Both the position numbers and the translations under genes were made by a program. The notes beneath the pieces were generated by a model that was not told the origin of the DNA, searched no databases, and worked only from the letters and a program-made list of their open reading frames with translations. Positions 28,439 through 39,359 of a DNA stretch of 64,000 bases are shown piece after piece (positions within the stretch are counted from its first letter, which is position 1; the number at the start of each line of letters is the position of its first letter). The stretch comes from Martinezella rhizogenes (GTDB taxonomy: Bacteria; Pseudomonadota; Alphaproteobacteria; Rhizobiales; Rhizobiaceae), in contig NZ_SGNY01000003.1 in NCBI RefSeq assembly GCF_007002745.1, forward strand, positions 248,001 to 312,000. The letters are read 5' to 3'.

Positions 28439-31153
28439 TTGACGGACGTTCTGACAACCGCTTCCCTGATCTCGGAGGAGAGCCGCGCGACGGCCACTCC
28501 GATGATGGAACAATATATCGAGATCAAGGCGAACAATCCGGGTTCGCTGCTGTTTTACCGCATGGGCGATTTTTACGAATTGTTCTTTGACGATGCGGTC
28601 GAAGCCTCCCGTTCTCTGGGCATCACGCTGACGAAACGTGGACAGCATATGGGGCATGATATTCCCATGTGCGGCGTTCCCGTCCACGCGGCGGACGACT
28701 ATCTCCAGAAACTCATCCTGCGCGGTTATCGCGTTGCCGTCTGCGAGCAGGTGGAAAGTCCCGCCGAGGCGAAGAAACGTGGCTCGAAATCCGTGGTCAA
28801 GCGTGATGTGGTGCGGCTCGTCACGCCCGGCACGCTGACCGAAGAAAAGCTGCTGTCGCCGACGGAATCCAACTATCTGATGGCGCTTGCCCGCATTCGT
28901 GGCAGTGCCGAGGCACAGTTTGCACTGGCCTGGATCGATATTTCCACCGGCGTTTTCCGGTTGGCGGAAACCACGCTAACGCGGCTTCTCGCCGATATCT
29001 GGCGCATCGACCCGCGTGAGCTGATCGTTGCCGACAGCCTGTTTCATGACGAGGAGCTGCGGCCGGTCTTCGACGTTCTTGGCCGCGTTGCGGTGCCGCA
29101 GCCGGCCATTCTTTTCGACAGCGCCACGGCGGAAGGGCGGATCGCCCGTTATTTCAACGTCTCGACGCTTGATGGTTTTGGCACGTTTTCGCGGGTGGAA
29201 ATGGCTGCCGCTGCCGCCGCCGTCGCTTATGTCGAAAAGACCCAGATTGCCGAGCGTCCGCCTCTCGGCGCGCCGGAACGCGAAAGTGCTGCCTCTACCC
29301 TCTTCATCGATCCCGCCACCCGCGCCAATCTGGAGCTGGTGAAGACGCTATCAGGCGAAAGGGATGGATCGCTGCTGCATGCCCTCAACCGCACGGTGAC
29401 CGGCGGTGGCGCGCGGATGCTGGCCGAGCGGCTGATGTCGCCGCTCACCGACCCGGACAAGATCAATGCCCGCCTTGATGCCGTGGCCTATCTCATCGAT
29501 GACGTCTCTCTCTGCGAAGACCTGCGCGACGCCTTGAAACATGTCGCGGATATGCCGCGCGCGTTATCCCGCCTCGCGCTGGAGCGTGGCGGCCCGCGCG
29601 ATCTCGGCGCTATCAGGCAGGGGTTGGCTTCGGCTGAAAAAATCGCGATTATTCTCGATGGCGGGTTGCTACCGGATGAACTGGCGACGGCTCTCAAGGA
29701 TCTGAAAGCCTTGCCGGGCGGGCTGGAAGCCATGCTCGGCTCGATGCTCGCTGACGACCTGCCGCTTCTGAAACGCGACGGCGGTTTCCTGCGTGACGGC
29801 GCCAATCCTGAACTTGACGAGGTGCGGGCGCTGCGCGACCAGTCGCGCCGGGTTATCGCCGGTCTGCAGCTGAAATATGCCGATGAGACTGGCATCAAGT
29901 CACTGAAGATCAAGCACAATAACGTTCTCGGTTATTTCATCGAGGTGACGGCGGGCAATGCCGATGTGATGATGGCGACGGATGAGGCCAAGGCGCGCTT
30001 CATCCATCGCCAGACGATGGCGGGCGCCATGCGCTTCACCACCACCGAGCTTGCCGATCTCGAAAGCCGCATCGCCAATGCCGCAGCGCAGGCTCTGACC
30101 ATGGAGCTGGAAGCCTTCGCCCGCATGGTCGAGGCCGTGGTGCAGCAGGCCGAAGCGATCAAGGCCGGTGCTTTCGCACTCGCCGTCATCGACGTCGCCT
30201 CAAGCCTCGCCTATCTCGCCACCGAGCAGGCCTATTGCCGTCCGATTGTCGATGCCTCCATGACCTTTGCGATCAAGGGCGGGCGTCATCCGGTCGTAGA
30301 ACAGGCGTTGCGGCGGCAATCGGCCGGACCCTTCATTGCCAATAATTGTGATCTTTCGGCCGTCAATGGTGGCAAGAACGGTGCAATCTGGCTGCTCACC
30401 GGCCCGAACATGGGCGGTAAATCGACCTTCCTGCGCCAGAATGCGCTGATCGCCATTCTCGCGCAGATCGGCTCCTTCGTTCCGGCGGAAGCCGCCCATA
30501 TCGGCATCGTCGACCGGCTGTTTTCCCGCGTCGGCGCTTCCGACGATCTGGCGCGCGGCCGTTCGACCTTCATGGTGGAGATGGTGGAAACCGCTGCCAT
30601 CCTCAATCAGGCGACGGATCGCTCGCTGGTCATTCTGGACGAGATCGGCCGTGGTACTGCGACCTTTGACGGTCTTTCGATTGCCTGGGCAGCGGTCGAA
30701 CATCTGCACGAGGTCAATCGTTGCCGTGGTCTCTTTGCCACCCATTTCCACGAGTTGACCGTTTTGTCGGAAAAACTCGGTCGCCTCTCCAATGCCACGA
30801 TGCGGGTGAAGGAGTGGGAAGGTGACGTTATCTTCCTGCACGAAGTCGGACCAGGTGCAGCGGATCGCTCCTACGGTATTCAGGTCGCACGGCTTGCGGG
30901 CCTGCCGGCATCGGTGGTGGAGCGTGCTCGTGAAGTGCTGACGAAACTGGAGGATGCCGACCGCAAGAACCCGGCCAGCCAGCTGATCGATGATCTGCCG
31001 CTGTTCCAGATCGCCGTTCGCCGCGAGGAAACCCGCAAGGCCGGACCATCGAAAGTGGAAGAATCATTGAAGGGGATCAATCCGGACGAAATGACGCCAC
31101 GTGAGGCATTGGACGCGCTCTATGCGTTAAAGAAAGAACTTGGCAAGGCTTGA
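28439..31153 (+). CDS. mutS: DNA mismatch repair protein MutS
   Basis: MutS recognises mismatches and recruits MutL. The mismatch-reading motif [19 protein letters not shown] (Phe-x-Glu type) lies at about 35-53. The core and clamp domains follow. The ATPase has Walker [14 protein letters not shown] (about 659), signature region [14 protein letters not shown], Walker [17 protein letters not shown] (about 730) and ATHFHELT. The first available start is TTG 28439 (904 residues); ATG 28502 ([14 protein letters not shown], 883 residues) is a plausible alternative that keeps the whole mismatch-binding domain. Confidence 0.95.
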   Translation: MTDVLTTASLISEESRATATPMMEQYIEIKANNPGSLLFYRMGDFYELFFDDAVEASRSLGITLTKRGQHMGHDIPMCGVPVHAADDYLQKLILRGYRVAVCEQVESPAEAKKRGSKSVVKRDVVRLVTPGTLTEEKLLSPTESNYLMALARIRGSAEAQFALAWIDISTGVFRLAETTLTRLLADIWRIDPRELIVADSLFHDEELRPVFDVLGRVAVPQPAILFDSATAEGRIARYFNVSTLDGFGTFSRVEMAAAAAAVAYVEKTQIAERPPLGAPERESAASTLFIDPATRANLELVKTLSGERDGSLLHALNRTVTGGGARMLAERLMSPLTDPDKINARLDAVAYLIDDVSLCEDLRDALKHVADMPRALSRLALERGGPRDLGAIRQGLASAEKIAIILDGGLLPDELATALKDLKALPGGLEAMLGSMLADDLPLLKRDGGFLRDGANPELDEVRALRDQSRRVIAGLQLKYADETGIKSLKIKHNNVLGYFIEVTAGNADVMMATDEAKARFIHRQTMAGAMRFTTTELADLESRIANAAAQALTMELEAFARMVEAVVQQAEAIKAGAFALAVIDVASSLAYLATEQAYCRPIVDASMTFAIKGGRHPVVEQALRRQSAGPFIANNCDLSAVNGGKNGAIWLLTGPNMGGKSTFLRQNALIAILAQIGSFVPAEAAHIGIVDRLFSRVGASDDLARGRSTFMVEMVETAAILNQATDRSLVILDEIGRGTATFDGLSIAWAAVEHLHEVNRCRGLFATHFHELTVLSEKLGRLSNATMRVKEWEGDVIFLHEVGPGAADRSYGIQVARLAGLPASVVERAREVLTKLEDADRKNPASQLIDDLPLFQIAVRREETRKAGPSKVEESLKGINPDEMTPREALDALYALKKELGKA

Positions 31154-31298
31154 ACTTTTTGCGCATCGAATTTTCCGAAAACCGCTGACACTTTTCGGTT
31201 CGATGCGGAGACTGCCTGTCCATCGCCTTTAAAACTCGCTATAGGACACTCCCATCGCAAGCGGTGGGATTTCCCACAGGACATGGATACCGGCATAG

Positions 31299-34127
31299 AT
31301 GGCCATCAAGGACCTGGATTTTTCCGAAATTCTCGATGTCTCGGCGCTGAAGCGCGACTGCGACATCATCTTTAAGGAAGATGGCAAGCGCATCGCCGAT
31401 GTCAGGTCCGACCTTCTGCCGCTGTTTCGCAAGGCCAGCACGGAAGGCCGGGAAAAGGTCCGCGAACTGCTGAAGGCTGATGGCAGCGGCATTGATTGCG
31501 CCCGCCGCATTTCCTGGCTTCAGGACCGCCTGATCGAGACGCTTTATGATCTCGCCTGCCAATATGCCTATCCGAAGGATGCCCCGCAGATCGCGGTGGC
31601 GGCCGTCGGTGGTTACGGCCGCGGCACACTGGCGCCGGGATCGGACATCGACCTCCTGTTCCTGCTGCCCGCGAAAAATACGCCTGATATGCACAAGGCC
31701 GTGGAGTTCGTGCTTTATCTGCTCTGGGATCTCGGCTTCAAGGTTGGCCATGCCACCCGCACAGTGGATGAGTGCATTCGCCTGTCCAAATCCGATATGA
31801 CGATCAGGACCGCAATTCTGGAAGTGCGGGCGATCTGCGGCAAGAAATCTTTGACCGACGATCTGGAAAAACGCTTCGAGGCGGAAGTCGTCACTGGCAC
31901 CGGCCCGGAATTCATCGCAGCCAAGCTCGCCGAGCGTGACCAGCGTCACCGCAAGGCTGGCGACACGCGTTATCTGGTGGAGCCGAACGTCAAGGAAGGC
32001 AAGGGCGGCCTGCGCGATCTGCACACGCTGTTCTGGATCGCCAAATATTATTACCACGTTCGCGATACCGCCGATCTCGTCAAGCTCGGTGTTCTGTCGC
32101 GGCGTGAACTCAGGCTGTTCGAGAAGGCCGATGATTTTCTCTGGGCTGTCCGTTGCCAGATGCATTTCATCACCAATAAAGCGGAAGAGCGCCTTTCCTT
32201 CGATATTCAGCGCGAGATCGCCGATGCGCTGAACTACCAGCCGCGCCCCGGCCTTTCGGCCGTCGAGCGCTTCATGAAGCATTATTTCCTCGTGGCGAAG
32301 GATGTGGGTGACCTCACCCGCATCGTCTGCGCCGCACTGGAAGACCGGCAGGCGAAGGATGTACCGGGCCTCTCCGGCGTTCTCAGCCGATTCGCGCATC
32401 GTGTGCGTAAAATTCCGGGTTCGGTGGAATTCGTCGAGGATAGGGGGCGCATCGCGCTGGCCAAACCTGACGTCTTCAAGAATGACCCGGTTAATATGAT
32501 CCGGCTGTTCCACATCGCCGATATCAACAATCTCGAACTGCACCCGGATGCCTTGCGCGTCGTCACGCGCTCGCTGTCGCTCATCAACGATGCTCTGCGG
32601 GAAAACGAGGAGGCGAATCGGCTTTTCCTGTCGATCCTCACCTCGCGGCGCGATCCTGCATTAACGCTTCGACGCATGAATGAGGCAGGCGTTCTCGGCA
32701 AATTCATTCCCGAATTCGGCAAGATCGTCGCGATGATGCAGTTCAACATGTATCATCACTATACCGTGGACGAGCACCTGATCCGTTCGGTCGGTGTGTT
32801 GTCCGAGGTGGACAAGGGGACGGCTGTCGATGCCCATCCGCTGGCCAACCAGCTGATGCCGGGTCTTGAGGAGCGCGAAGCGCTTTATGTCGCCGTCCTG
32901 CTGCATGATGTGGCCAAGGGGCGGCAGGAAGACCACTCGATTGCCGGCGCGCGCGTGGCCCGCAAGCTGTGCCAGCGTTTCCGCCTCACCGGCAAGCAGA
33001 CCGAAACCGTCGTCTGGCTGATCGAGCAGCATCTCCTGATGTCCATGGTCGCCCAGACACGCGATCTGCACGACCGCAAGACCATCACCGATTTCGCCGA
33101 CAAGGTGCAATCCATGGAGCGGCTGAAGATGCTGCTCATCCTGACGGTCTGCGATATTCGCGCCGTTGGTCCGGGTGTGTGGAACGGTTGGAAGGGACAG
33201 TTGCTGCGTTCGCTTTATTACGAGACGGAACTGCTGCTTTCCGGTGGCTTCTCGGAAGTCTCTCGCAAGGAACGCGCACAGATCGCCCGGCAGGCGCTTT
33301 ACGAGGCACTGGACGACTGGGGCCAAAAGGCGCGGCGCAAATATACCAAGCTGCATTACGAGCCCTATCTGCTGACGGTGGCGCTGGAAGATCAGGTGCG
33401 CCACACCCGCTTCATCCGCGAGGCCGACAAGCAGGAAAAGGCACTGTCGACCATGGTGCGTACCCATTCCTTCCACGCGATTACGGAAATTACCGTGCTG
33501 GCGCCCGACCATCCGCGCCTGCTGTCGATCATAACAGGCGCCTGCGCGGCGGCCGGCGCCAACATTGCCGATGCGCAGATTTTCACCACATCGGATGGAC
33601 GGGCGCTCGATACGATCCTCATCAACCGTGAATTTCCGATCGATGAAGATGAGACGCGGCGCGGCAACAATGTCGGCAAGCTCATCGAGGAGGTTCTGTC
33701 CGGCAAGCAGCGCCTGCCGGAAATGATCGCGACGCGCACCAAGAGCCGCAAGAAAAAAAGCGCCTTCATCATTCCGCCCTCGGTCATCATTTCCAACGGG
33801 CTGTCGAACAAGTTCACCGTTATTGAAGTCGAATGCCTCGACCGGCCGGGCCTGCTGGCGGATATGACGGCTGTCATCGCCGATCTGTCGCTCGATATTC
33901 ATTCCGCCCGCATCACCACCTTTGGCGAAAAGGTCATCGACACCTTCTATGTGACTGATCTCTTCGGGCAGAAGGTGACGAACGACAACCGGCAGGCCAG
34001 CATCGCCACCCGCCTGAAGGCGGTGATGAGCGAACAGGAAGATGAATTGCGCGACCGCATGCCGAACGGCATCATCGCCCATCCCGACGTGGCCGCACTG
34101 CCGGCCGCGCGCACGGCAAAGGCTTGA
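31299..34127 (+). CDS. glnD: Bifunctional PII uridylyltransferase / uridylyl-removing enzyme
   Basis: GlnD senses glutamine and uridylylates or deuridylylates the PII proteins, the top of the nitrogen cascade that acts with RpoN and PtsN. The 942-residue product has the nucleotidyltransferase motif [21 protein letters not shown] (about 106-126), the HD hydrolase domain with [14 protein letters not shown] (about 530-545), and two C-terminal ACT domains (about 725-800 and 840-920). Both ACT domains have the PxRPGLL/ApDxPRLLS-type starts ([26 protein letters not shown]). murJ follows after 7 bases. Confidence 0.97.
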   Translation: MAIKDLDFSEILDVSALKRDCDIIFKEDGKRIADVRSDLLPLFRKASTEGREKVRELLKADGSGIDCARRISWLQDRLIETLYDLACQYAYPKDAPQIAVAAVGGYGRGTLAPGSDIDLLFLLPAKNTPDMHKAVEFVLYLLWDLGFKVGHATRTVDECIRLSKSDMTIRTAILEVRAICGKKSLTDDLEKRFEAEVVTGTGPEFIAAKLAERDQRHRKAGDTRYLVEPNVKEGKGGLRDLHTLFWIAKYYYHVRDTADLVKLGVLSRRELRLFEKADDFLWAVRCQMHFITNKAEERLSFDIQREIADALNYQPRPGLSAVERFMKHYFLVAKDVGDLTRIVCAALEDRQAKDVPGLSGVLSRFAHRVRKIPGSVEFVEDRGRIALAKPDVFKNDPVNMIRLFHIADINNLELHPDALRVVTRSLSLINDALRENEEANRLFLSILTSRRDPALTLRRMNEAGVLGKFIPEFGKIVAMMQFNMYHHYTVDEHLIRSVGVLSEVDKGTAVDAHPLANQLMPGLEEREALYVAVLLHDVAKGRQEDHSIAGARVARKLCQRFRLTGKQTETVVWLIEQHLLMSMVAQTRDLHDRKTITDFADKVQSMERLKMLLILTVCDIRAVGPGVWNGWKGQLLRSLYYETELLLSGGFSEVSRKERAQIARQALYEALDDWGQKARRKYTKLHYEPYLLTVALEDQVRHTRFIREADKQEKALSTMVRTHSFHAITEITVLAPDHPRLLSIITGACAAAGANIADAQIFTTSDGRALDTILINREFPIDEDETRRGNNVGKLIEEVLSGKQRLPEMIATRTKSRKKKSAFIIPPSVIISNGLSNKFTVIEVECLDRPGLLADMTAVIADLSLDIHSARITTFGEKVIDTFYVTDLFGQKVTNDNRQASIATRLKAVMSEQEDELRDRMPNGIIAHPDVAALPAARTAKA

Positions 34128-34134
34128 AGCGCCC

Positions 34135-35724
34135 ATGAGTCTGATCGGCAAGTTCGCCACCGTCGGCACCGCCACGCTCGGCAGCCGCATCTTCGGCTTC
34201 CTCCGGGAAACCCTGATGGCTGCCGCCGTCGGCACCGGCCCGGTGGCCGATGCCTTCAATGCCGCTTTCCGTTTTCCGAACACCTTCCGGCGGCTTTTTG
34301 CCGAAGGCGCGTTCAACTCGGCTTTCGTGCCGCTCTTCGCCAAGGAAATCGAGGCGAACGGCATGGAGGGCGCAAGGCGCTTTTCCGAGGAAGTTTTCGG
34401 CGTCCTGTTCACCGTGCTTTTGGCTCTGACAATCCTGATGGAATTGTCGATGCCGTTCATCGTGCGTACCGTGATTGCACCGGGCTTCCTCGAAGATCCG
34501 GTGAAGTTCGATAACACGGTGCATCTTGCCACCATCATGTTCCCCTATCTCGCCTGCATGTCGCTGGCGGCGATGATGGGTGGCATGTTGAACTCGCTGC
34601 ACCGCTATTTCGCGGCTGCTATCGCTCCGGTTTTCCTCAACATCATCCTGATCGGCGTGCTCGCTTGGGCATGGTGGAAGAATTATGATCCCCTGCAGGT
34701 GGGTTATGCCCTTTCCTGGGGGGTGATGGTGGCGGGTCTGGTGCAGCTTGCCATCGTCTGGATTGCCGTGCGCAATGCCGGCATGCGCATCGGTTTCCGC
34801 AGGCCACGACTGACGAAGAATGTGCAGCGGCTTCTGGTCCTCGCGCTGCCGGCGGCAATTACCGGCGGCATCACCCAGATCAACCTGCTAATCAACACCA
34901 ATATCGCCTCTGCTGGCGAAGGAGTGATCTCCTCGCTTGCCTATGCGGACCGGATTTACCAGCTCCCGCTCGGTGTCGTCGGTATCGCTGTCGCCACCGT
35001 GCTTCTTCCGGAACTGGCGCGCGCCCTGCGCGGTGGCCATATGGTCGAGGCGGGAAGCCTGCAGAACCGTTCGGTCGAATTCGTACTCTTCCTGACCTTG
35101 CCCGCTGCCGCTGCCCTTCTCGTCATGGCGGAACCGATTGTCCGTTTTCTCTATGAGCGCGGCAATTTTTCGCCGTCCGCCACCATCACTGTTGCGCAAA
35201 TCCTCGGCATCTATGGTCTTGGCCTGCCGGCTTTCGTGCTGATAAAGGCCTTCATTCCGGGCTTCTTCGCCCGCGAAGACACCCGCACACCGATGATTTT
35301 CGCAGCAATTTCCGTGGTGGTGAACGTCTCGCTGGCGCTGACGCTGTTTCCGCGTCTCGGCGGTCCAGGCATCGCCATTGCCGAGATCACCGCCGGCTGG
35401 GTGAATGCCGCCTTGCTGTTTGCCATGCTGCTGTGGCGCGGTCACTGGCAGGTGGATATTCCGCTGCTTACTCGCATTCCGCGGCTGCTGCTGGCTGCCG
35501 CCCTCATGGCGGGCTTCGTCCACTATGCGCTGACCTGGCTTAGTTTCGAGCTATCTTCGGCCTCGTCGATTTTCGTTCAGGCCGGCACCATCATGGCTCT
35601 CGTTTTTGCCGCCATGCTGGTTTATTTCGTGCTGGCCTTCGCTTCGGGCGGCGCTGATATCGGCATGGTCAAGCGCGCCATTCGCAAGCGCGGCAAAAAG
35701 AACGTCGAGACGGAGGCAGGCTGA
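34135..35724 (+). CDS. murJ: Lipid II flippase MurJ
   Basis: MurJ (MviN) flips the peptidoglycan precursor lipid II across the inner membrane. The start at 34135 (MSLIGKFATVGTATLGSRIFGFLRE) carries the conserved N-terminus; the frame extends upstream inside glnD without similarity. The 529-residue product has about 14 hydrophobic helices and the signatures DAFNAAFRFPNTFRRLFAEGAFNSAFVP and RGNFSPSAT. The gene lies 7 bases after glnD and overlaps the VOC gene by one base. The glnD-murJ pairing is common in rhizobia. Confidence 0.96.
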   Translation: MSLIGKFATVGTATLGSRIFGFLRETLMAAAVGTGPVADAFNAAFRFPNTFRRLFAEGAFNSAFVPLFAKEIEANGMEGARRFSEEVFGVLFTVLLALTILMELSMPFIVRTVIAPGFLEDPVKFDNTVHLATIMFPYLACMSLAAMMGGMLNSLHRYFAAAIAPVFLNIILIGVLAWAWWKNYDPLQVGYALSWGVMVAGLVQLAIVWIAVRNAGMRIGFRRPRLTKNVQRLLVLALPAAITGGITQINLLINTNIASAGEGVISSLAYADRIYQLPLGVVGIAVATVLLPELARALRGGHMVEAGSLQNRSVEFVLFLTLPAAAALLVMAEPIVRFLYERGNFSPSATITVAQILGIYGLGLPAFVLIKAFIPGFFAREDTRTPMIFAAISVVVNVSLALTLFPRLGGPGIAIAEITAGWVNAALLFAMLLWRGHWQVDIPLLTRIPRLLLAAALMAGFVHYALTWLSFELSSASSIFVQAGTIMALVFAAMLVYFVLAFASGGADIGMVKRAIRKRGKKNVETEAG

Positions 35725-36128
35725 TGTCCTTTGCCGAAAACCGCCGCATCGCCCTCGTCACCCTCGTGGTCGATGACTACGATCGGGCAAAGGCGTTTTA
35801 TTGCGAGGTTCTGGGGTTTGAGTGCCTCTCCGATCAGCCGCTTGGTGATGGCAAAAGGTGGCTGGTGGTGAAACCTCAAGGCACCGACGGCTGCGCCCTG
35901 CTGCTTGCCGAGGCCGATGGTGAATCGCAGCGGCTTGCCATTGGCAATCAGACCGGCGGACGTGTCGGGTTTTTCCTCAATACCGATGATTTTCAAAGCG
36001 ACTACGAGACGATGCTGGCGCGCGGCGTGCGTTTTCTGGAAGAGCCGCGCCATGAGGTTTACGGCTCCGTCGCGGTCTTTGTCGACCCTTATGGAAATCG
36101 CTGGGATCTTCTTCAGCCGCGCGGCTGA
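35724..36128 (+). CDS. VOC (glyoxalase/bleomycin resistance) superfamily protein
   Basis: A 134-residue single-domain VOC protein. It has the paired beta-alpha-beta-beta-beta units of the fold: VTLVVDDYDRAKAFYCEVLGFECL at the start, WLVVKPQGTDGCALLL, and the C-terminal FVDPYGNRWDLLQ. Potential metal ligands are not clear enough to name an activity, so glyoxalase, dioxygenase or binding functions are all possible. The ATG overlaps the murJ stop (TGATG), which implies co-translation, but no functional link to murJ is evident. Confidence 0.85.
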   Translation: MSFAENRRIALVTLVVDDYDRAKAFYCEVLGFECLSDQPLGDGKRWLVVKPQGTDGCALLLAEADGESQRLAIGNQTGGRVGFFLNTDDFQSDYETMLARGVRFLEEPRHEVYGSVAVFVDPYGNRWDLLQPRG

Positions 36129-36229
36129 TATGCCCTGAAACCGCTTGATTGCGAGGGGCTGCGGGTGCATAAGCGCGTGCAATTCAAATCACGGGGCGGG
36201 GCCCTCCACAAGCCTTTTCGAGGACGACA

Positions 36230-37294
36230 ATGAACGTATTCAAGCCGCTGGTTTTCTCGGGCGTCCAGCCGACCGGCAATCTGCATCTCGGCAATTATCT
36301 CGGCGCTATCCGCAAGTTCGTGGCTTTGCAGGAAGATAACGACTGCATCTATTGCGTCGTCGACATGCACGCCATCACTGCCCAGCTCGTTCATTCTGAC
36401 TTGAAGGCGCAGACCCGCTCGATCGCGGCCGCCTTCATCGCCTCGGGCATCGACCCCGTAAAGCACATCGTCTTCAACCAGTCGGCCGTGCCGCAGCATG
36501 CGGAACTGGCATGGGTGTTCAACTGCGTGGCGCGTATCGGCTGGATGGAGCGCATGACGCAGTTCAAGGACAAGTCCGGAAAGAATGCCGAACAGGTCTC
36601 GCTTGGCCTGCTTGCCTATCCGAGCCTGATGGCCGCCGACATTCTCGTCTACCGCGCCACGCACGTTCCTGTTGGTGACGACCAGAAGCAGCATCTGGAA
36701 CTGGCCCGCGATATCGCCCAGAAATTCAACATCGATTTCGGCGACCACATCCGCAATGCCGGTCTCGGCCTCGATATCAAGGTGGGCGACGAGCCGGTGC
36801 ACGCCTATTTCCCGATGGTGGAGCCACTGATTGGCGGCCCGGCGCCGCGTGTCATGTCTCTGAAGGACGGCACCAAGAAGATGTCGAAGTCCGACCCGTC
36901 CGACCTGTCGCGCATCAACCTGATGGACGACGTCGACGCGATTTCGAAGAAGATCAAGAAGGCAAAGACCGATCCTGACGCGCTGCCGAGCGAAGTGGAA
37001 GGCCTGAAGGGCCGCCCCGAGGCGGAAAACCTCGTCGGCATCTATGCTGCGCTCTCCGACAAGACGAAGGCGGACGTTCTGGCCGAATTCGGTGGACAGC
37101 AATTCTCGGCCTTCAAGCCGGCACTCGTCGAACTTGCCGTCAACGTGCTCGCGCCGGTCAACAACGAAATGCGCCGCCTTCTCGATGACCCGACCCATAT
37201 CGACGCCATCCTCAAAGAGGGCGGTGAGCGGGCGCGTACTATTGCCGAAAAGACGATGAACGAGGTGCGCGACATCATCGGCTTCCTGCGCTGA
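36230..37294 (+). CDS. trpS: Tryptophanyl-tRNA synthetase
   Basis: Class I aminoacyl-tRNA synthetase charging tRNA-Trp. The 354-residue product has the HIGH-type motif [12 protein letters not shown] (about 16-27) and the KMSKS loop ([19 protein letters not shown], about 210-228). It also has the family blocks [24 protein letters not shown] (here THVPVGDDQ) and [17 protein letters not shown] run of AGGACGAC just before ATG 36230 serves as the ribosome binding site. It is followed by a hairpin and a universal stress protein gene. Confidence 0.97.
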   Translation: MNVFKPLVFSGVQPTGNLHLGNYLGAIRKFVALQEDNDCIYCVVDMHAITAQLVHSDLKAQTRSIAAAFIASGIDPVKHIVFNQSAVPQHAELAWVFNCVARIGWMERMTQFKDKSGKNAEQVSLGLLAYPSLMAADILVYRATHVPVGDDQKQHLELARDIAQKFNIDFGDHIRNAGLGLDIKVGDEPVHAYFPMVEPLIGGPAPRVMSLKDGTKKMSKSDPSDLSRINLMDDVDAISKKIKKAKTDPDALPSEVEGLKGRPEAENLVGIYAALSDKTKADVLAEFGGQQFSAFKPALVELAVNVLAPVNNEMRRLLDDPTHIDAILKEGGERARTIAEKTMNEVRDIIGFLR

Positions 37295-37348
37295 GAGAGG
37301 TCGCTGCCGCGCTGATGCGGCGGGCGGTTTGCGCCTGCCGTGATTTGA

Positions 37349-37376
37349 TATAATCTCCGCCCGAACCGTCGGGCGG
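37349..37376 (+). promoter_or_regulatory. Consensus -10 element followed by a GC hairpin, between trpS and the usp gene
   Basis: TATAAT (37349-37354) is directly followed by CCGCCCGA-ACCG-TCGGGCGG (37357-37376), a perfect 8-bp stem with a 4-base loop. The hairpin may end trpS transcripts or sit at the 5' end of a usp transcript. A matching -35 is not obvious (GGTTTG at 17-base spacing). Confidence 0.4.
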
Positions 37377-37410
37377 TTCTCGGATCACGGCGGACCTTAG
37401 GGAGTGCGGA

Positions 37411-37902
37411 ATGGTTTCAACACGGCTGTCGCGTCTGGAAGGGCATCGTCGCAAATTTCTCGCTGTTATCGACGACACACCGGAATGCGAAAGGGCCGTG
37501 CATTATGCCGGTCGTCGCGCCAAGAATTCCAATGGCGGGCTGGTGCTGCTCTACATGATCCCGGAAGGCGATTTCCAGCAATGGCTGGGTGTCGAGCAGA
37601 TCATGCGGGCCGAGGCCCGCGAGGAGGCGGAAGCCACGCTTGCCAAGATCGCCCAGAAGGTGCGTGAGACAATCGGCATCGAGCCTGAATCAGTGATCCG
37701 CGAAGGCAGCGCCACCGAGCAGATCCACGGGTTGATCGAAGAAGACCGCGATATCGCCATTCTCGTGCTGGCGGCGGGTTCGACAAAGGAAGGGCCGGGG
37801 CCGCTCGTATCTTCCATCGCCGGGCGAGGGGCAGCCTTCCCCATTCCCGTCACTGTCCTGCCGGATACGCTGACGGATGAGGAAATCGATGCGCTCTGCT
37901 GA
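37411..37902 (+). CDS. Universal stress protein (UspA family)
   Basis: A 163-residue single Usp domain: first strand KFLAVIDDTPECERAVHYAGRRAKNS (about 15-40), GLVLLYMIPEG, and a C-terminal nucleotide-binding-like segment (ILVLAAGSTKEGPGPLVSSIAG, about 113-134). That segment approximates the ATP-binding G-2x-G-9x-G-S/T motif only loosely. The precise role is unknown; Usp proteins generally accumulate under starvation or oxygen stress. The gene stands alone, 116 bases after trpS and 139 before the Nfu gene. Confidence 0.88.
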   Translation: MVSTRLSRLEGHRRKFLAVIDDTPECERAVHYAGRRAKNSNGGLVLLYMIPEGDFQQWLGVEQIMRAEAREEAEATLAKIAQKVRETIGIEPESVIREGSATEQIHGLIEEDRDIAILVLAAGSTKEGPGPLVSSIAGRGAAFPIPVTVLPDTLTDEEIDALC

Positions 37903-38041
37903 TCCGGGTTTCGGACAAGATTTAGGGGCTGACGATTTCTTGAATGTAATTATCATGTCAGGGCTTGAAGTGAAGCTTCGCCGGGCGTATTTTGGAAGAA
38001 TTCTAAATTACGAGGCGTGAACCGCGACCTCGAAGGAGACG

Positions 38042-38608
38042 ATGATGTTCATTCAGACGGAAGCCACGCCCAACCCCGCCACGCTGAAGTTTTTGCCCGG
38101 CAAGGTGGTGCTGGAAAGCGGGACAGCTGAGTTTCTCAATCCTTCGCAGGCGCAGGCTTCTCCGCTGGCGGAGCGTCTTTTTACGATTCCCGGCGTCACC
38201 GGCGTTTATTTCGGCTTCGATTTCATAACCGTGACCAAAGACGATGCGGAATGGCAGCACCTGAAGCCCGCCATTCTCGGTTCGATTATGGAACACTTCA
38301 TGTCCGGTCGCCCGATCATGGGTACGGCGATTGCGGCGGAAGTCTCGGACGAAGAGGACGAGTTTTTCGAAGAGGGTGACGAGACAATCGTCGCCACGAT
38401 CAAGGAACTGCTGGAAACCCGTGTGCGTCCTGCCGTGGCGCAGGATGGCGGCGACATTACTTTCCGCGGTTTCCGTGATGGCACCGTGTTCCTGAACATG
38501 AAGGGCGCCTGCTCGGGTTGCCCGTCCTCCACGGCCACGCTGAAGCACGGTGTTCAGAACCTGCTTCGCCATTTCGTGCCGGAAGTGCGCGAAGTCGAAG
38601 CGGTATGA
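38042..38608 (+). CDS. NifU-like (Nfu) iron-sulfur cluster carrier protein
   Basis: A 188-residue Fe-S carrier of the mitochondrial NFU1 type. The N-terminal Nfu_N domain starts FIQTEATPNPATLKFLPG and spans about 1-90. An acidic linker (SDEEDEFFEEGDE) follows. The C-terminal NifU domain has RPAVAQDGGDITFRGFRDG and the cluster-binding CSGC (CxxC) within GACSGCPSSTATLK (about 158-170). ATG 38042 or the adjacent ATG 38045 could be used. tsaB follows after 21 bases. Confidence 0.93.
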   Translation: MMFIQTEATPNPATLKFLPGKVVLESGTAEFLNPSQAQASPLAERLFTIPGVTGVYFGFDFITVTKDDAEWQHLKPAILGSIMEHFMSGRPIMGTAIAAEVSDEEDEFFEEGDETIVATIKELLETRVRPAVAQDGGDITFRGFRDGTVFLNMKGACSGCPSSTATLKHGVQNLLRHFVPEVREVEAV

Positions 38609-38629
38609 CATCGTAAGCCAGGTCCCGAC

Positions 38630-39298
38630 ATGATTGTTCTCGCACTCGACACGTCAGGTGTGGATTGTTCCGCCTGCGTTTATGACAGCGCCTCCGACAG
38701 GGTACTCGGCGAGGTGTGCGAAATGATCGGCAAGGGTCATGCCGAAAGGCTGATGGCCGTCATCGATGGCGCCTTGCAGCAGGCGCAACTCCCGCTGCAG
38801 AAGGTTGAGCGTATTGCCGTGACCATCGGTCCGGGCTCCTTCACTGGCATTCGTGTCGGTGTCGCTGCTGCGCGCGGCTTTGCCCTGTCGCTTGGCGTCG
38901 AGGCCGTTGGCATCACCACGCTTGAAACGCTTGCCCTGCATCATCTGCTGACAAATCCCGGCCGGCCGGTGGCCGTCGGGCTGGATGCCAAACGTGGCGA
39001 AGCATATCTCCAGACTTTCGCGGCGGATGGATCGCCGCTCGCTGAGGCGACACTTTTGTCTCTGAATGATGCCAGGGGCGTTCTTTCCGGTTTCGATGGT
39101 GCCGTGATTGGTTCGGCCGCGCCGCTGTTTGCAGGAGAGGAAATCGGCTCGGGGCCGGACCATTTCCCGATTGCTTCGGTTGCACGCTCGGCGGCGCGCA
39201 AGCCGGCGGGTCAGCCGAAACCGGCGCCGCTTTATCTGCGCGGTCCGGATGCCCGTCCGCAAACCGGTTTTGCGCTGGCACGCCAGGACGTTGCCTGA
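38630..39298 (+). CDS. tsaB: TsaB, tRNA t6A modification protein
   Basis: TsaB (YeaZ) partners TsaD and TsaE to make N6-threonylcarbamoyladenosine at tRNA position 37. The 222-residue ASKHA-fold protein has the N-terminal ALDTSGVDCSACVYD, GHAERLMAVIDGAL, and the signature TIGPGSFTGIRVGVAAARGFAL (about 64-85). It lacks the metal-binding histidine pair of TsaD, as expected. rimI follows 61 bases downstream, the common tsaB-rimI pairing. Confidence 0.94.
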   Translation: MIVLALDTSGVDCSACVYDSASDRVLGEVCEMIGKGHAERLMAVIDGALQQAQLPLQKVERIAVTIGPGSFTGIRVGVAAARGFALSLGVEAVGITTLETLALHHLLTNPGRPVAVGLDAKRGEAYLQTFAADGSPLAEATLLSLNDARGVLSGFDGAVIGSAAPLFAGEEIGSGPDHFPIASVARSAARKPAGQPKPAPLYLRGPDARPQTGFALARQDVA

Positions 39299-39359
39299 TA
39301 GGGCATTGCCCGTGAATGATTCCTGTAATGCCCGATTCTTTTGATGCCAGATTCCTATT

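Noticed and set aside
32661-34538. 625-residue minus-strand open frame opposite glnD and murJ
   Set aside because: It runs across two well-supported plus-strand genes and reads as low-complexity Arg/His/Gly sequence; a codon-bias shadow.
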